This document shows, one piece after another, positions 21,553 through 33,510 of a DNA stretch of 64,000 nucleotides (position 1 is its first letter; each line of letters opens with the position of its first letter). Both the position numbers and the translations under genes were made by a program. Origin of the DNA: Pachyseris speciosa (Eukaryota > Cnidaria > Anthozoa > Scleractinia > Pachyseridae); the NCBI GenBank assembly GCA_016490735.1, contig JAEMWC010000013.1:2000001-2064000 (forward strand), read 5' to 3'. The notes under the pieces are model-generated. The model did not search any database. It worked only from the letters and a program-made list of their open reading frames with translations, and had not been told where the DNA came from.

Positions 21553-22415
21553 GACTGTTATGAAGACAGATGGACCTAAGGTTGAAAGCATGCATGTCTA
21601 ATTTCACTATAATAATAATTAGTAGTAATTTATTACTTGTTTGGAGCAAGTTAGCCTTTGGATATGATCAAATACGCCCGGCTTACAACAATGGCCGGGG
21701 GACTTTTACCAGACTGCTTGTAGCGCAGTTTTGAAGTAACACTGGAGTTATGAGTGCCTCCGTAATGTAAATATCAATTTAAGACAGACAGTAGCGGTGG
21801 TCACTACCAGAGGCAGCGGTTTATTACGTCCCCAGTGGTTTTTTTACCTCCCACAGAATCAATCGATTTTGCTAAGAGGGGTTGACTTAAACAGTCTCAC
21901 CAATCAAAAAAATAAGAAGGTATCAGCCACTGGTCAACACACCTTTTTATGGCTTTCATTGTGGGAGACCAAGGCTATTAAAATCTGTTTACTATTTTGC
22001 CTGACTCATTTTGAAGAACAATGTTTAGCATGAAATTTCAATACGACTGCCGTAGTTTCATCTTCGTTTTTGCTTTTCTTTTTTTTTTAATTATGCAGTC
22101 TAATTTAGCAATTTTTCATGGACTTCAGTCAATTTGTTCCACTTGATGTAGTTTTCTACAAATTGAATTATCCAAGAAGAAGGGTCCAATATGGCGGCCA
22201 TGCCAAAAATTTGAAATTTTTATTGTCATCATTTCGTTATATTCTGTAGTAGACAGCATGGCATATGGATGGTTAAAAAGACGGCCAAATGTTTCAACAA
22301 ATTACAAGCAATTTCTCGATGTATTAGCGTTCGTCGGACTGTATTTATGGCCAGTAAGAGCGCAAACGAAAAAGATTCAGAGCAGAATCCTAGACTCGTC
22401 GCCATTCAGGCACGA

Positions 22416-22478
<63 letters not shown>

Positions 22479-22502
22479 GTAATAATAATAGTAATAGTAA
22501 TA
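22416..22502. repeat. (AAT)n microsatellite
   Basis: A trinucleotide array with a few AGT variants near its end; counterpart of the two arrays at 8807-9088. Confidence 0.92.
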
Positions 22503-23614
22503 AGATTCAGAGCCGAATCCTAAACTCGTTGCCTTTTAGACACGAGTAATAATCCCAGTTTTGAAACTTGATGTCTAATTCAGCGTCACATATTTACTGG
22601 TAGACTTTAGGCTGTTTAGTTAAGATTACAGTTGTTACAGCAGGAAGTTAATAAGTAGTGTTTCGGTAGGCTTTCATCTCCTCTGACATAAACATAAGAA
22701 TTGCCCAGTTTATCGAGCACGTTTTCCTGGCAGATAAAGTAAGTTTCCCGTTAAAGTTAGATCAGTTCAGGTGTAGTCGCCACCGTTAAAAGCAACTGCT
22801 CCATAATTTGGCCATCATCTCGCCACATTCGTTCTTATCTAGCTATCAAGTCAAGTCAAGTCAAGTTTGATGCGTGTTCTAACCAATGCAAAATCAGTAT
22901 TACATTTGCATTAGCATTCTCTCATTGATCATTCGTTCTATACTTAATAGGGCGTATGCACGTTACGTCATCACCGCCATCTTGGTGTACCGTGAACAAA
23001 AGATTTCTCATTAGCTTCTTTTGTTGTTGTCCACCAACATGGCTGCCAACCCATTGTCATTCGAATGCCTGGAGACTGGTTGCATACCCTCTATTTGAAA
23101 TCACCGCACTATCAGGTGAGTTGGAGCATATTATTCGCTACGGCTAACACTATTGTAATTCTTTCGCCATGACTCCAATTTGTCTAATTGGAAACACTCG
23201 GGCGAATTCGCTAAGGGCTAATTCGTTATGAACGGCGTCAAAGTCAGGAAAAAGAACGAACAATGTCGTGATGCGCTCACGTTCCCGCGCGAGAAACATA
23301 AAACATATCGTTGTTGTGCAGAGGACGGCAAAGAAATGTACCAAAATGTAAAGTGCACGTGCAGAGCGATTGCCTTTACTAATTAAGCCTATTGTTTTGT
23401 GGCGTTCTCGTTGCCGTTCCTGTCCTCGTTGCTTAAGTTAAAGCTCCCTAATTTGAGTAAGGCAACAGTACCATATCAAAACAAGTCCTCTTAAATGTTT
23501 ATAATAGAAGGTAATTCTGCAAACGATAGATTATGGATTATAACATTTAACTTCTAAGTGTAAATTTTGGACCGTTTACAGACTCGTAAGAATACCTCAG
23601 TGTCCCCAGTTGGA

Positions 23615-23781
<167 letters not shown>

Positions 23782-23829
23782 ATGCACATTCATTTCTTTC
23801 ACGGGAACATATGAACCGATAATTAACCT

Positions 23830-23844
<15 letters not shown>

Positions 23845-23870
<26 letters not shown>

Positions 23871-23917
23871 CTCGCACCGGTATCGAGAGGTCACGGGTTC
23901 AAACCCCGTTGAAGTCC
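23845..23917 (+). mobile_element. tRNA-derived SINE-like unit, complete head
   Basis: GGCTTCATAGCTCAGTTGG through GTTGAAGTCC. The anticodon region is shortened (CCGGTATCGAGA). Its tail TTTTTTTTCAGCCTTC continues to about 23990, joining sequence that matches 13045 onward in unit 1. Confidence 0.75.
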
Positions 23918-24076
23918 TGAATTTTTTTTCAGCCTTCTTTTTGCAATTACATAAATCGCGATTACAACTGCGAGGATCATTCTTCATTTGATATTTTCCT
24001 GTACTGGTTGGTTAGTACCTGATATTTGGTTGGTTGGTTGGTTTATAATGGTTATTGAACTGAGTGGAGTGCAATG

Positions 24077-24170
24077 TGGTCTGAAATCATACGCGTGATT
24101 TCAAAATCGAAAGAGCTATCGAGGGCGCAGCGCGAGTTCGATTGGAAATCACAAGTATGATTTCAGACCA
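24077..24170. repeat. Hairpin repeat H (unit 2)
   Basis: Same arms as 13204-13297, TGGTCTGAAATCATACGCG and GTATGATTTCAGACCA. Confidence 0.8.
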
Positions 24171-24680
24171 AATTGCATGACATGAAGTTCAAATACCACT
24201 TTATTACACCCATTTTAAAGTCACACAGTTTTTTTGTCAATATTAATATTTGTTTATCCATGTAATTTTATAGGTTAGTGTTGTTTCATTTTCATTTTTA
24301 TGGGTTATAGAAAGGATGCTGTTTAGTGTAAAAAAAATGGTGCAATTTGGGAATAAATTGCACTGTTGAGAGCCAATCACATTGCAAGGATCACCAGTCA
24401 TTTCAAAATGGGTATAATGAAAAACGTAATGGCTATTTTTTAACACATGATGTTTTTCTGGAAGACTATTAGAGAAATCAGTTACATAATACGTCACGCT
24501 AATATATATAATTAGCCAAGCCTAAAAACGGAGCTCCAAAATCATTCTTATTTACTGCCATTAATATATACACGTAGTATGCTTGTCATATCACCCATTC
24601 GTCCTCACTCAAGCTACAGATGCAATGCTGTAGAAAATTGCATGGAAAGGTGAAGTGAGCCGGTCGAATAGCGGATTTGC

Positions 24681-26975
24681 CCCCAGCCCTTCATATATCT
24701 GCCTTATTAACATGCATGAAGCAATGCCCAAGGGTATTCTTTATGCGCAATGTGCCTTTTTGACTCATAAACAGCCCACAAAATGCCCATCCGACTTGGA
24801 AATGGTCGACTTTTTCAAATGCAGCACTTATTACCAGTGTTTTGCTTACTGATAGCGCTCAAGAAGCTTCCTTAGCTGGAACACAGTGCGCAACATTCTG
24901 GGTTGACTTAAAAACAGCACACAGCAACCTTGGTTAACCTTAAGCCAGCGCGCGTAGATTTTGTCCGACTTGAAAACAGCACTCAAAAGATTTAGGGTTA
25001 TTGTTAAGTTTAGAGTTAGGGTTAAAATTAGGGCTAGGGTTAGGGTTAGAGCAAGGGTTAGGGTTAGAGCTAGGGTTAGGGTTAGAGCTAAGGTTAGGGT
25101 TAGAGCTAGGGATAGGGTTCGGCCTAGGGCATTGCAAACGTTAACGTTAAAGTAAGCGGCGTATTTTGAGTCTCGCACAGGTTTCTTGGTTTCTTGGTTC
25201 CTCCGAAATGAAAAGAGCGCACAGGTTTCTTGGTTGATTCGTAATTCTTTCGGGAAGGCTTTGGCCGATGTAAGTAAAGTGTTGAAGAGGGTGTTTTGGT
25301 TGAAAACGGCATACAGCAGGATTGGATTTGATTCTAACTCAGTGCTTAAAAAGCTTGCTGTCGGTTGAGAAATAGAATAAAATATTAAAGAAGGCTGTTT
25401 TTATTTGAAGATAGTTTTTGGCCACTACCAACAACTTCTGTTCGTGAGTAACACCGAAAATTTGAGTTAACGATGTTCAAGGGCAAAATTAAGAGTTAAA
25501 AGAGTAAGCTGTTTCCCGTCGGTTTCCGCGTCGAAACAGAGATTTGACTGGCGCTTCGCGTGGTTTGGCCATTATTGAAACGATTTTGAAGGGTTCATTT
25601 TCGTCGTCAAATGGAACCAGTGGAATGAAAATCGTATCACAAATCAACGTCAATGACGACAGTGAAAAAACTGGAACAAAATACTTAACTATTTTTGTTG
25701 GCTTCAAGACGTAAATATTTGCATAAGATGTGAAATTTAATCCGTATCGTCTGATGCGTAACACAACGACTTGTTAAAATGTCTCGCGTGCAAATACGTT
25801 TTTGCTGGTGTTTATCTCGCTTGAAAATAAGTTTTGCTGATGTTTACAAGCCTCCATAAAATCAAAATAACCGAGTTGATCGACGCAAAACTTATTTATA
25901 TGTTGAAATTAGGCAGCATGCCTCCCTGTGTTTACATAACAACTCGACGACCGACCACGAGTAATATTTTCCACGCGCGCCCATGCAACTTTTCCCTGGA
26001 TTGTTTTCAAGATAGTCATCGAAAACGGATGGACTTCTCGTCATGCTGACTTCCCTCTCTCGGATGAATTCTCCCTAATGTTTCCGAATTTTGACGAACT
26101 GTTTCACGGCTTCGATGGCCCGCGAGACAGCGCCCACTTCGGCCGCAATGAATTGTGGGAGTGTTATGCCCTCCGCGAGCTAAAGACACTCTGCAAACAT
26201 CGGCCAGTTTTTTTGCCCTAACCTCCAAAAACCCCTCTCCTTTTCGGAAATTCTAGCACGGCAACCTTTCAGAAATGGACCAAGACTAGCAAAACCGAGC
26301 CGCTTTTGAGACCAGAGATGTTTTCAGAGTATTTTTTCTGCCCGGCTCTTAATCTCTACTCCCAAACCGGAGAGTCAAATTCATCTCTCTCTTCATGGTT
26401 TGGCAAGCAGGGAAAACACGACTGGCTTCTTTCAGCCGTGTTAGACTTATGGATCTTAAGACTTCATGATGTCCTTCGATCACCGAGCGAACAGGCAAAT
26501 TGACATAATTCGATTAAACCAAACAAGCTAGCGCGGATTCGGCAGACACGTTACGTAAGTACCAATGTTTTAACCGCCAAAACTTTTAGTCTACGTCACA
26601 CTATGGAACAATCCTTTCTACCTGTCAATCATTTCATGTCCAGTTTCAGTTTTACCCTTCAGTTACGAGCATTTGGCGCTAAGTTTTCAAATAAAGAAAT
26701 AAAGAATACCCTTGGGCATTGCTTCATGCATGTTAATAAGGCAGACATATGAAGGGCTGAGAGCATAAACTGCCTATGTGTAATTTTCGGCCGTTTTTTT
26801 AGTTCGCTTGGATTTGTCCAAATTTTTGCATGTGAACTACATTTTGATTCAAAAACATTGTCCCGTATTTTTTTCACCGATTTCTTTTTCGTTTTCGAGA
26901 AATAAAGTATGCAAAAAAAAAAAAAAAAAAAAACCTAAAACTACACATAGGCAGTTTATGCCCTCAGCCCTTCAA
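24681..26975. other. Unit 2-specific filler bounded by inverted copies of one short repeat
   Basis: CAGCCCTTCATATATCTGCC through CAAGGGTATTCTTTA at 24681-24745 is inverted at about 26697-26762; a partly overlapping piece (ACACATAGGCAGTTTATG) is inverted again at 26940-26975. The interval may be a composite or a rearranged mobile element. A plus-strand frame (about 26049-26220, MFPNFDELFHGF to CKHRPVFLP) looks coding-like but is not identified. A minus-strand frame at 25489-25764 is likewise unassigned. Confidence 0.4.
24995..25132 (+). repeat. Interstitial telomere-like repeat (TTAGGG variants)
   Basis: Repeats of GGGTTAGGGTTAGAGCTA with an 18-bp higher-order period: two TTAGGG-like hexamers plus a TTAGAGC/TAGGG variant. 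It begins as degenerate TTAAGTTTAGAG and ends in GGGATAGGGTTCGG. It lies inside unit 2 and has no counterpart in unit 1. Confidence 0.85.
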
Positions 26976-26979
26976 TTGG

Positions 26980-27503
26980 TCCTGACTTTTGGAAGGTAAT
27001 AAGTCTGTTTTATAGCAGGCCTAAGTATTACAGATAGGAATTGAATCTACCTTAGAAAGAAAGAACGACAGTTCTGCAGATGGAAAGAGCATATATTGTA
27101 GTACAGTGTACTTAAACATAAAAATAAAATAAAATTATGAAAAGTAACAAGGTCAAAAACCATAATTGCATCTATCTTAAAACACATAAACAAAGGGCTG
27201 GTGTGGTGGCTATATTTTGAAAAAGTAATAACACATTGGTTTCTTTTGTACAATAAGGGTTCAAGCAGAGTTCACTCATATGTATGACCCCAAGCAGTTA
27301 TCTACTTAAACATAAAACACCGATAAAATTATGAAAAGTAACAAGGTCGAAAACCATTCTACCTTAAAACACATAAACAAAGGGCTGGTGTGGTGGTCAA
27401 ATTTTGAAAAAGTACAATGACACATTGCTTTTTTGTGTAAAATAAATAAGGGTTGAAGAGTTGACTCATATACATGGCCCCAGACAGTTATCCCATAGGT
27501 CAA
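26980..27503 (-). pseudogene. LINE RT C-terminal remnant with internal tandem repetition
   Basis: The minus strand at 27503-27306 reads YGITVWGHVYESTLQPLF, then HKKAMCHCTFSKFDHHTS and PLFMCFKV, a recognisable C-terminal RT tail pattern of CR1/RTE-like LINEs. A second, frame-damaged copy of the same module lies at about 27297-27107 (TFSKYSHHTSPLFMCFKI) and continues to FDLVTFHNFI. The module is thus repeated with a period near 190 bp. No catalytic RT motifs remain. Confidence 0.6.
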
Positions 27504-29055
27504 AAAGGATCTATTATGGCCTAAGTTAAATTTATAAGGATCTTACCTAATGTGCATTTATCCAAATACTTTGTCTAACTGTAATTTTGTTTGCAATACG
27601 CAGGCAAAATTATAAACTCAATTGCTGATCATTCAAAGTGCTATACAATTTGCATCAATTACACTTTGTGTTGGGTCTTTTTTAAGGTTTTATTTTTTCA
27701 ATTTTACCGGTTTGTAAAAGTTTATTAGCACCTCCCTCTGAGATAAATAGTAGATTTGAACCAGCAGAATGCTAGATTAAACAAAACAAGGGCTCAGCTG
27801 GGATCTAAGCACAACTTTAAACGAGCTAGATCAGGTCATTGTAATGATGATGTGGTTGATAGTTATAAACATTCCAATCAAGGTTATTTTAGTAACAGTA
27901 CGGAAATGATATACCCAGTTCCTTGAAGTTGAGCTTGAGCATGCAGACTCACGTTGTTTGTCCAAGTGTCTGAAAACCTGTGGTGGCAGCATAGCCTTGC
28001 AAAGTGTGAATTCAGAAGCCACATGCACTTATAGAGTGCCTATTTCAAGTCAAGTCAAGTCATCCTTATTTTTGGGGGGTACCAATTTTGCTGAATCACC
28101 ATGTACTGTTGCAACACTTTTGAAACATTCTCTAGCTATAAAAACCTGCATTTATTTAATACATGTACGGGTATATTTAAAATGCTTGAGAAGAATTAAT
28201 ATTACAAACGCTGAAACATCACAGCTTGTTGAAGTGATTGAACAACCACTGCATAGCAAGCAGCACTAGTATCTATGTTACTCCTCCTGGACTTCTGTCA
28301 ATTGGCTTACTGGATATTTACCAATTTGGAAATGAAAAGAGGAATTGACTGCAGAGGTCTTACTTGAAGTGATGCACATGCAAGAAAAATGCAAGTGCTA
28401 ACACCACTCACTCAAGAAGTCTGGTAGAAAAGTAAGGATACAATGTATTAACCCAAAGGTGATTTGATCAATTAACCTAGCCCCAGTTTTTGAATACTAG
28501 ATTATTCATTATAGACACAGTCCAGTAGGAACAACACATATATTACTTGCAGCAAATCTTATCCACTAGTGTCTTATTCACTGTTTACAACTGACCACTT
28601 TTTGGACATGTGAGGACTCATCTTAATAAATTACCGATTTAACCCTTTAGATGATTTCACTTGTTTCTTTTATTTCACAATCCCAAACTTTTGGCACCTT
28701 GAACGTATCTCTCCTGGAACACCAACTGCCCTTGCTCTTATTGCAATGATCAGCAAGCTGATGATCTTCAAAATGGTTACTGTCATTTTAAACTTCCAAG
28801 ACTGGGTGCTGTATTTCAAATGACTTGCTTGTGGCTAAAAGCAGGCAATTTTCCAATGCAGGATTCTCTTGATCAGACTGCATGTTGCTCCTATAAAAAT
28901 AAATGGCTTGTTTTCATATTCATTGCTCAAATGTAACTTGACTGTCACATTGAATCTTTTTTTTTTTTTTTTTATGAAGGATTCATATTTTTAGATACAG
29001 GTAGATACAGTGTATTTAAGTACACTACTGAAAATACGCTTTGTACAAAAACTAC
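27504..29055. other. No gene recognised
   Basis: AT-rich sequence with a (TCAAG)n-like motif at 28045-28062 that may be the 3' microsatellite of an old LINE, and a T tract at 28958-28972. No coding similarity seen. Confidence 0.45.
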
Positions 29056-29640
29056 ATAACATAACATAACATTTTATTCAAGAGTTACAACACAAATACA
29101 AAAAACATTCTGAATAGGGATATCTTGAAGTTACCCCTGTATAAAAACAATTTCCCTAACTAAAAACTTATATTTTTTTCAAAGTTTCTAAAATTAGTTG
29201 AATTTAATGGCTACTAATTCAATAAATATTCAAATAAATTTTTAAGTCTACTCTTAAAAACAGATAATGATCCGGCATGTACAATGTATCCTAGCAAGTC
29301 ATTCCATTTCCTTACAATGTGAATAAAGAAGGATATTTGTAACAATTACAAACTGCTCTTCTCAAGTAAAGTTTATAGCCGTGGTTATACATGTAGCTCT
29401 GGTACCAGTACTTTTGGCAAACTCAAAGAAATCTGGGAAAGACAGATGATCAATTCCAAAAACTCTTATAACATTGAACCGGAGATAGAAATTCTCTTTG
29501 CTTCTCTAGTGTTTACCATTTCGATAAGCTTCAATGGTGTTCATAACTCATTTTGCTGCATTTCTGCCTTAAAGCAAGTCGAGGAGCTCTTTGTTGAACC
29601 TTTTCTAGCACCACGATGTCCTTAATAGATTCAATTTTCA
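29056..29640 (-). pseudogene. 5'-truncated, degenerate LINE 3' end
   Basis: Reading the minus strand, several frames together give a typical LINE C-terminus: LEKVQQRAPRLALRQ near 29600, then HIVRKWNDLLGY, AGSLSVFKSRLKNLFEYLLN and a stop near 29215. After about 150 bp of 3' UTR the element ends in ATGTT repeats (ACATAACATAACATAACAT on the plus strand, 29056-29075). At least two frameshifts and internal stops are present. Confidence 0.6.
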
Positions 29641-31050
29641 AACAATGAAAATTACATACTAGAAAAGTTAGAAAGCAGTACATTTGTATGTTAAAGGCCA
29701 AAATGAAATTCAGGTTAAAATGTAATTCCTTTGTCTCCTTACTTTAAATATTAATGGATGATGAATACTTAGGGTCAGCAGACACAGGAAATTGAGAATA
29801 GAACTACATGTAGGTTAAACTCATTTTAGCCAGAATTTCGCTTTGGCCTACGACATGTACCTGAATGAACCCAAGATTGTTGCTAATTGCTGTATGTGCG
29901 ATTGGTCTCTGTTCTTTGTTAGCGAAAGAAATAACATGTATTTATGAATACTGAAAACTTGAGACACAGGACTTGATTCCCATTTCTCAAAATTTTTTAT
30001 GTAAGTATGTATTTAATTAAGGATTGAGTTGAGACTTTGAACTTACATTTGAGCAGAGTTGTAAACAAATAAAAGAAACTTGTTGTTTTTGTGTATTATA
30101 TATATATCTCTGTTAAGCTCAGGTGGCATGACGAATTATATTAAAAAGAGCACATTAAACACATTAAAATGTGACAGTCAGGTTACTCTTCTTGCCTGGC
30201 CTAATTTTTCATGACCTCTGCACATCGCAACTGCATTTCATCCTAAAGTTGAAAGACTTGACAATCTTCAAGTTCTATGTCTTGTATAGCCAATTAATAT
30301 TGGCCACAATGTCCAGCAAATAAAATTTGAAAAAGAGGGAATGGCATGACATTTATCTAAAATATTACAGGATAGAACAATTTACACAAATAGGCCTCAT
30401 GTACAAAATAAGAATTACTTTTCTTTTTAAACAACACAAAAATTTGTATATTTACTGGGAATGTCAGCTTTGCAAAACTGAGTTATGTGCAGCTGGACGT
30501 TAAACCAGTAATTAATCATTTCACGCGCAATTCTTCACGTGCACATTCTAGACGCTGTCGTGTGGCCACTGTAAACAAAATTATAAGATCACAAACAAAA
30601 ACAAACCCTATCTCAGTCTTAAATAGTAGTAGTCTTCCCCGAGATGCTCTAACAATTACAAGCTAAATTCCTCTAAGTCCTAGCTCCTAAAAGCACAACA
30701 ACATTTGTCTGCGCAATCGTGAATCCTTGCAAAAATTATTATCTTACCGTTTTCATTTTCGCTTTAGATTTTCCAACATGACATTCCGTACAGTCGAAAG
30801 CGATGAGGAAAAGGATTTTCCATAACTGTTAGTGAGACAGAAAACATCTCCAGCAATGTCTTGTAGTTTAGTTTTTCTAAACACAACACGAACATAACAC
30901 AAAGTAAACACCGAGCGGATTACATAATAAACAGAGGCTTCTGATTTGAATCGATTTTTTTTTACCCCATGTGTTGGTCTTCATGTACGCCGACCTGAAA
31001 TGACCATGCAACTTGCTTGCAGCACAGCATCAACTGTTTCTGACGCAGGT
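29641..31050. other. No gene recognised
   Basis: AT-rich sequence with a short TA run near 30099; no coding, RNA or repeat signature that I can name. Confidence 0.45.
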
Positions 31051-31051
31051 G

Positions 31052-33160
31052 GCTTGGAAAAGCAGGAATGATGGAATTGGGAACCCAGATTGGGAATATT
31101 CGGAATACCCGGAATACTCGGAATACTATAAATAAATTAATAAATTAATTAATTAAAAAATAAATAAATAAATAAATAAATAAAAAGAAACTAAAAAGTC
31201 ACATCATTTCTCACCACGCAGTAGATATGTGAATTTCTGGCTTCCCCCGCCCCCCAGTCTCCTGACTGCTCAATGCAAAATACATTTCCCTTATCGCTTC
31301 GCCAGTCTGACAGTGTTATCAGCAGCAAGTAACCGCAACACGAAATCAAGTTTTTTTTTTCAAGCTGAATACAGTATTTCATTTGAAGTTCGGAATGCAT
31401 GAGATTTGGTACGGCACTTTCTTTCGTGTGTTTGTGCACTTCTATTTCTTGCGCTAACAAACACAGTACACCGTGTTTGGACGAATTGTAGCAATAATAG
31501 CATGCCGAATATAATTTCCTAAGACACACAGTGGTAGATTACCGGAGCGGAAACAAGGCCAGAAGAATCGAAGAGGACAAGGGGGCACACATTCTATTTT
31601 CCTAACCCCGGTGACGTAAAAAAAACTTAGAGAACTCAGTCAGAGTTTTTCTGTATTAAATATATCTAATCTCTTTGCGTGATTACAAATGTCTGTTTTC
31701 AGTGTCGGGTGATTGGAATCATTCCTTAGCAGTAATTTACACAAAGGGGCACCCAACGAGCCAAATCAACCATGAAGCTGTAAAAAGGCGTTTTAAGTAC
31801 GTTATGGTGTCAAGTAATGTCTTTGTTAGCTAGACGAATGTGATCTCTTAGGAGTCTACCTTTTTGTCGAGGGTCGAGGGTATTTTTTCGAGTGTTGAGG
31901 GTACATTGTCGAGGGTCCCTATTTTACATTTAAGGGGAAACCTATTTATCAAATTATCAGTAAGGAGTCAGTAAGGAGAATTTCCATTCAATTGCGCATC
32001 GATTATCCTTGTCTCCGTCGCGTACTCATTTCCTGTCAGTACGCATTCCTATCACGTGCGGTCAGATATTCTTAAACTTGCAGAAAAATATGCTCTTGTC
32101 CATGATGGGACACTTTTCCGTTAGCAAACATTTTTCAGTTTCTCGTAAGAGCTTTGTTTCTTATTCTAGTGTTTCATCTATTTCAGAAGCAAAGAAGATT
32201 TCATTTCTTCTGGGTCAAATATGTCAACTGCATTCAAATAGTTATGATCACTGAAACAGTAATGCGATGTCGCTGTTACAGCGTTACACTAACTTTCAAA
32301 AGCGCTACGTACATTGTCAATAAACTACTCGCGTGCACTCTGAGTCACAAGTTATGGCAAAATTCAAAATAGCACAAGCCACATTTTATCAATTGAAAAT
32401 GGGATAGATCACGCTATTCTAAAAGGAACTGAAATTCAATTAAACTTCATCGCTAGTCGTTTAAGTTGCCAGATAAATGCACTAGAAAATCTAGGAAACG
32501 AGTGTAGTATAATACTTATGGATCCTCTGTACGTGGTATGCAGTTGAAATTGTGCATTTCCCTTCTAAACGCGCTTAACTTTGATACGACCAGGCGATTT
32601 ACAGGTTAAAAAAAATACCACCCACCTCCACCAGAATGAACAACTTCTGCATAGATCCTCTTCTTCCGTCCAGTATTATCCATTTTTTAAGTACCAGTAA
32701 AGCGCTTCAAGACGTGAACGAACTGAACTTCGAATGAAATACTGTATTCAGCTTGAAAAAAAAAATTGATCTCGTGTCGCGGTTAGTTGCTGCTGATGAC
32801 ACTGTCAGACTGGCGAAGCGATAAGGGAACTGTATTTTGCATTGAGCAGTCAGGAGACCGAGAGGCGGGGGAAAGACAAAAATTCACATATCTACTGCGC
32901 GGTCAGAAATGATGTGACTTGTTAGTTTCTTTTTATTTATTTATTTATTTTATTTATTTTTCATTTATTTAATTAATTAATTACTTTATAGTATTTCGAG
33001 TATTCTATTTTTATTTTTATTTTTTCATTTTTTTTTAATTCCGAGTATCGGAGTATTTTTTATTTTTATTTTTTTTTTTTATTCTTATTCCGAGTATTCC
33101 TGGTATTCCGAATATTCCGAATTCCGGGCTCCGAATTCCATCATTCTGGCTTTTCCAAGC
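31052..33160. mobile_element. Non-coding element with long terminal inverted repeats (TIR-A)
   Basis: The left arm 31052-31393 is inverted at 32723-33160. Termini read GCTTGGAAAAGCAGGAATGA and, inverted, AGCTTGGAAAAGCCAGAATG. Matching inner blocks include GGCGAAGCGATAAGGG, GCAGTCAGGAGAC and GAATACAGTATTTCAT. Arm lengths differ (342 versus 438 bp) because of AT-rich TTTA/ATTT expansions. The 1.3-kb interior has no convincing ORF. This is probably a non-autonomous DNA transposon or foldback element; a target duplication could not be settled. Confidence 0.75.
31140..31186. repeat. AAAT-rich low-complexity tract within TIR-A left arm
   Basis: AATAAATAAATAAATAAAT and neighbouring ATTAATTA; the inverted counterpart is 32930-32985, with further T-rich expansion at 33000-33090. 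Confidence 0.85.
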
Positions 33161-33164
33161 TACC

Positions 33165-33510
33165 GAGTGACAACGGGATTCCTTGCCATCGTGCGTGTCC
33201 GGTAACCAAAAACGAGTACCAAAAGAATATTCGCAGTTAATTAATTAGTGACCGAATATGCGCAGATCACTTTTGATTGAGATAATATCAGGTACGGATT
33301 ATGTCGGTAGACTTTCGGTCCTTGAAAGCTGTCAATGTTCGTAACGTTTGGAGTTTCTTCTCAACAGCGGTTCACATCGATCGAGGATACGCTCACTTAA
33401 TACGTTTTGGTGAGTACACCATTTTATAATGTGGTTTTATACCATTTAAGTTACTCAACCAGGCATGGATGTGTTTTAACAAAGTATATTCTAGCTGTTG
33501 TGTGCTTAAA
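33165..33510 (+). repeat. Family F fragment left of TIR-B
   Basis: CCTTGCCATCGTGCGTGTCC (33181), AATATTCGCAGTTAATTAAT (33228), GACTTTCGGTCCTTGAAA and AACCAGGCATGGATGTG match 51508-51810 in the same order; a shorter match lies at 45655-45725. Confidence 0.8.

Noticed and set aside
22269..22523. Ile-rich open frame, also at 8905 and 10478
   Set aside because: Translation of AAT/TTA microsatellites.
24846..25178. Leu/Thr- and Asn/Pro-repeat open frames on the minus strand
   Set aside because: They are produced by the telomere-like repeat, not by a protein-coding gene.
28045..28065. TCAAGTCAAGTCAAGTC motif as a LINE 3' end
   Set aside because: The short repeat alone is not enough; no coding remnant found next to it. 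Similar short runs lie near 9450 and 22848.
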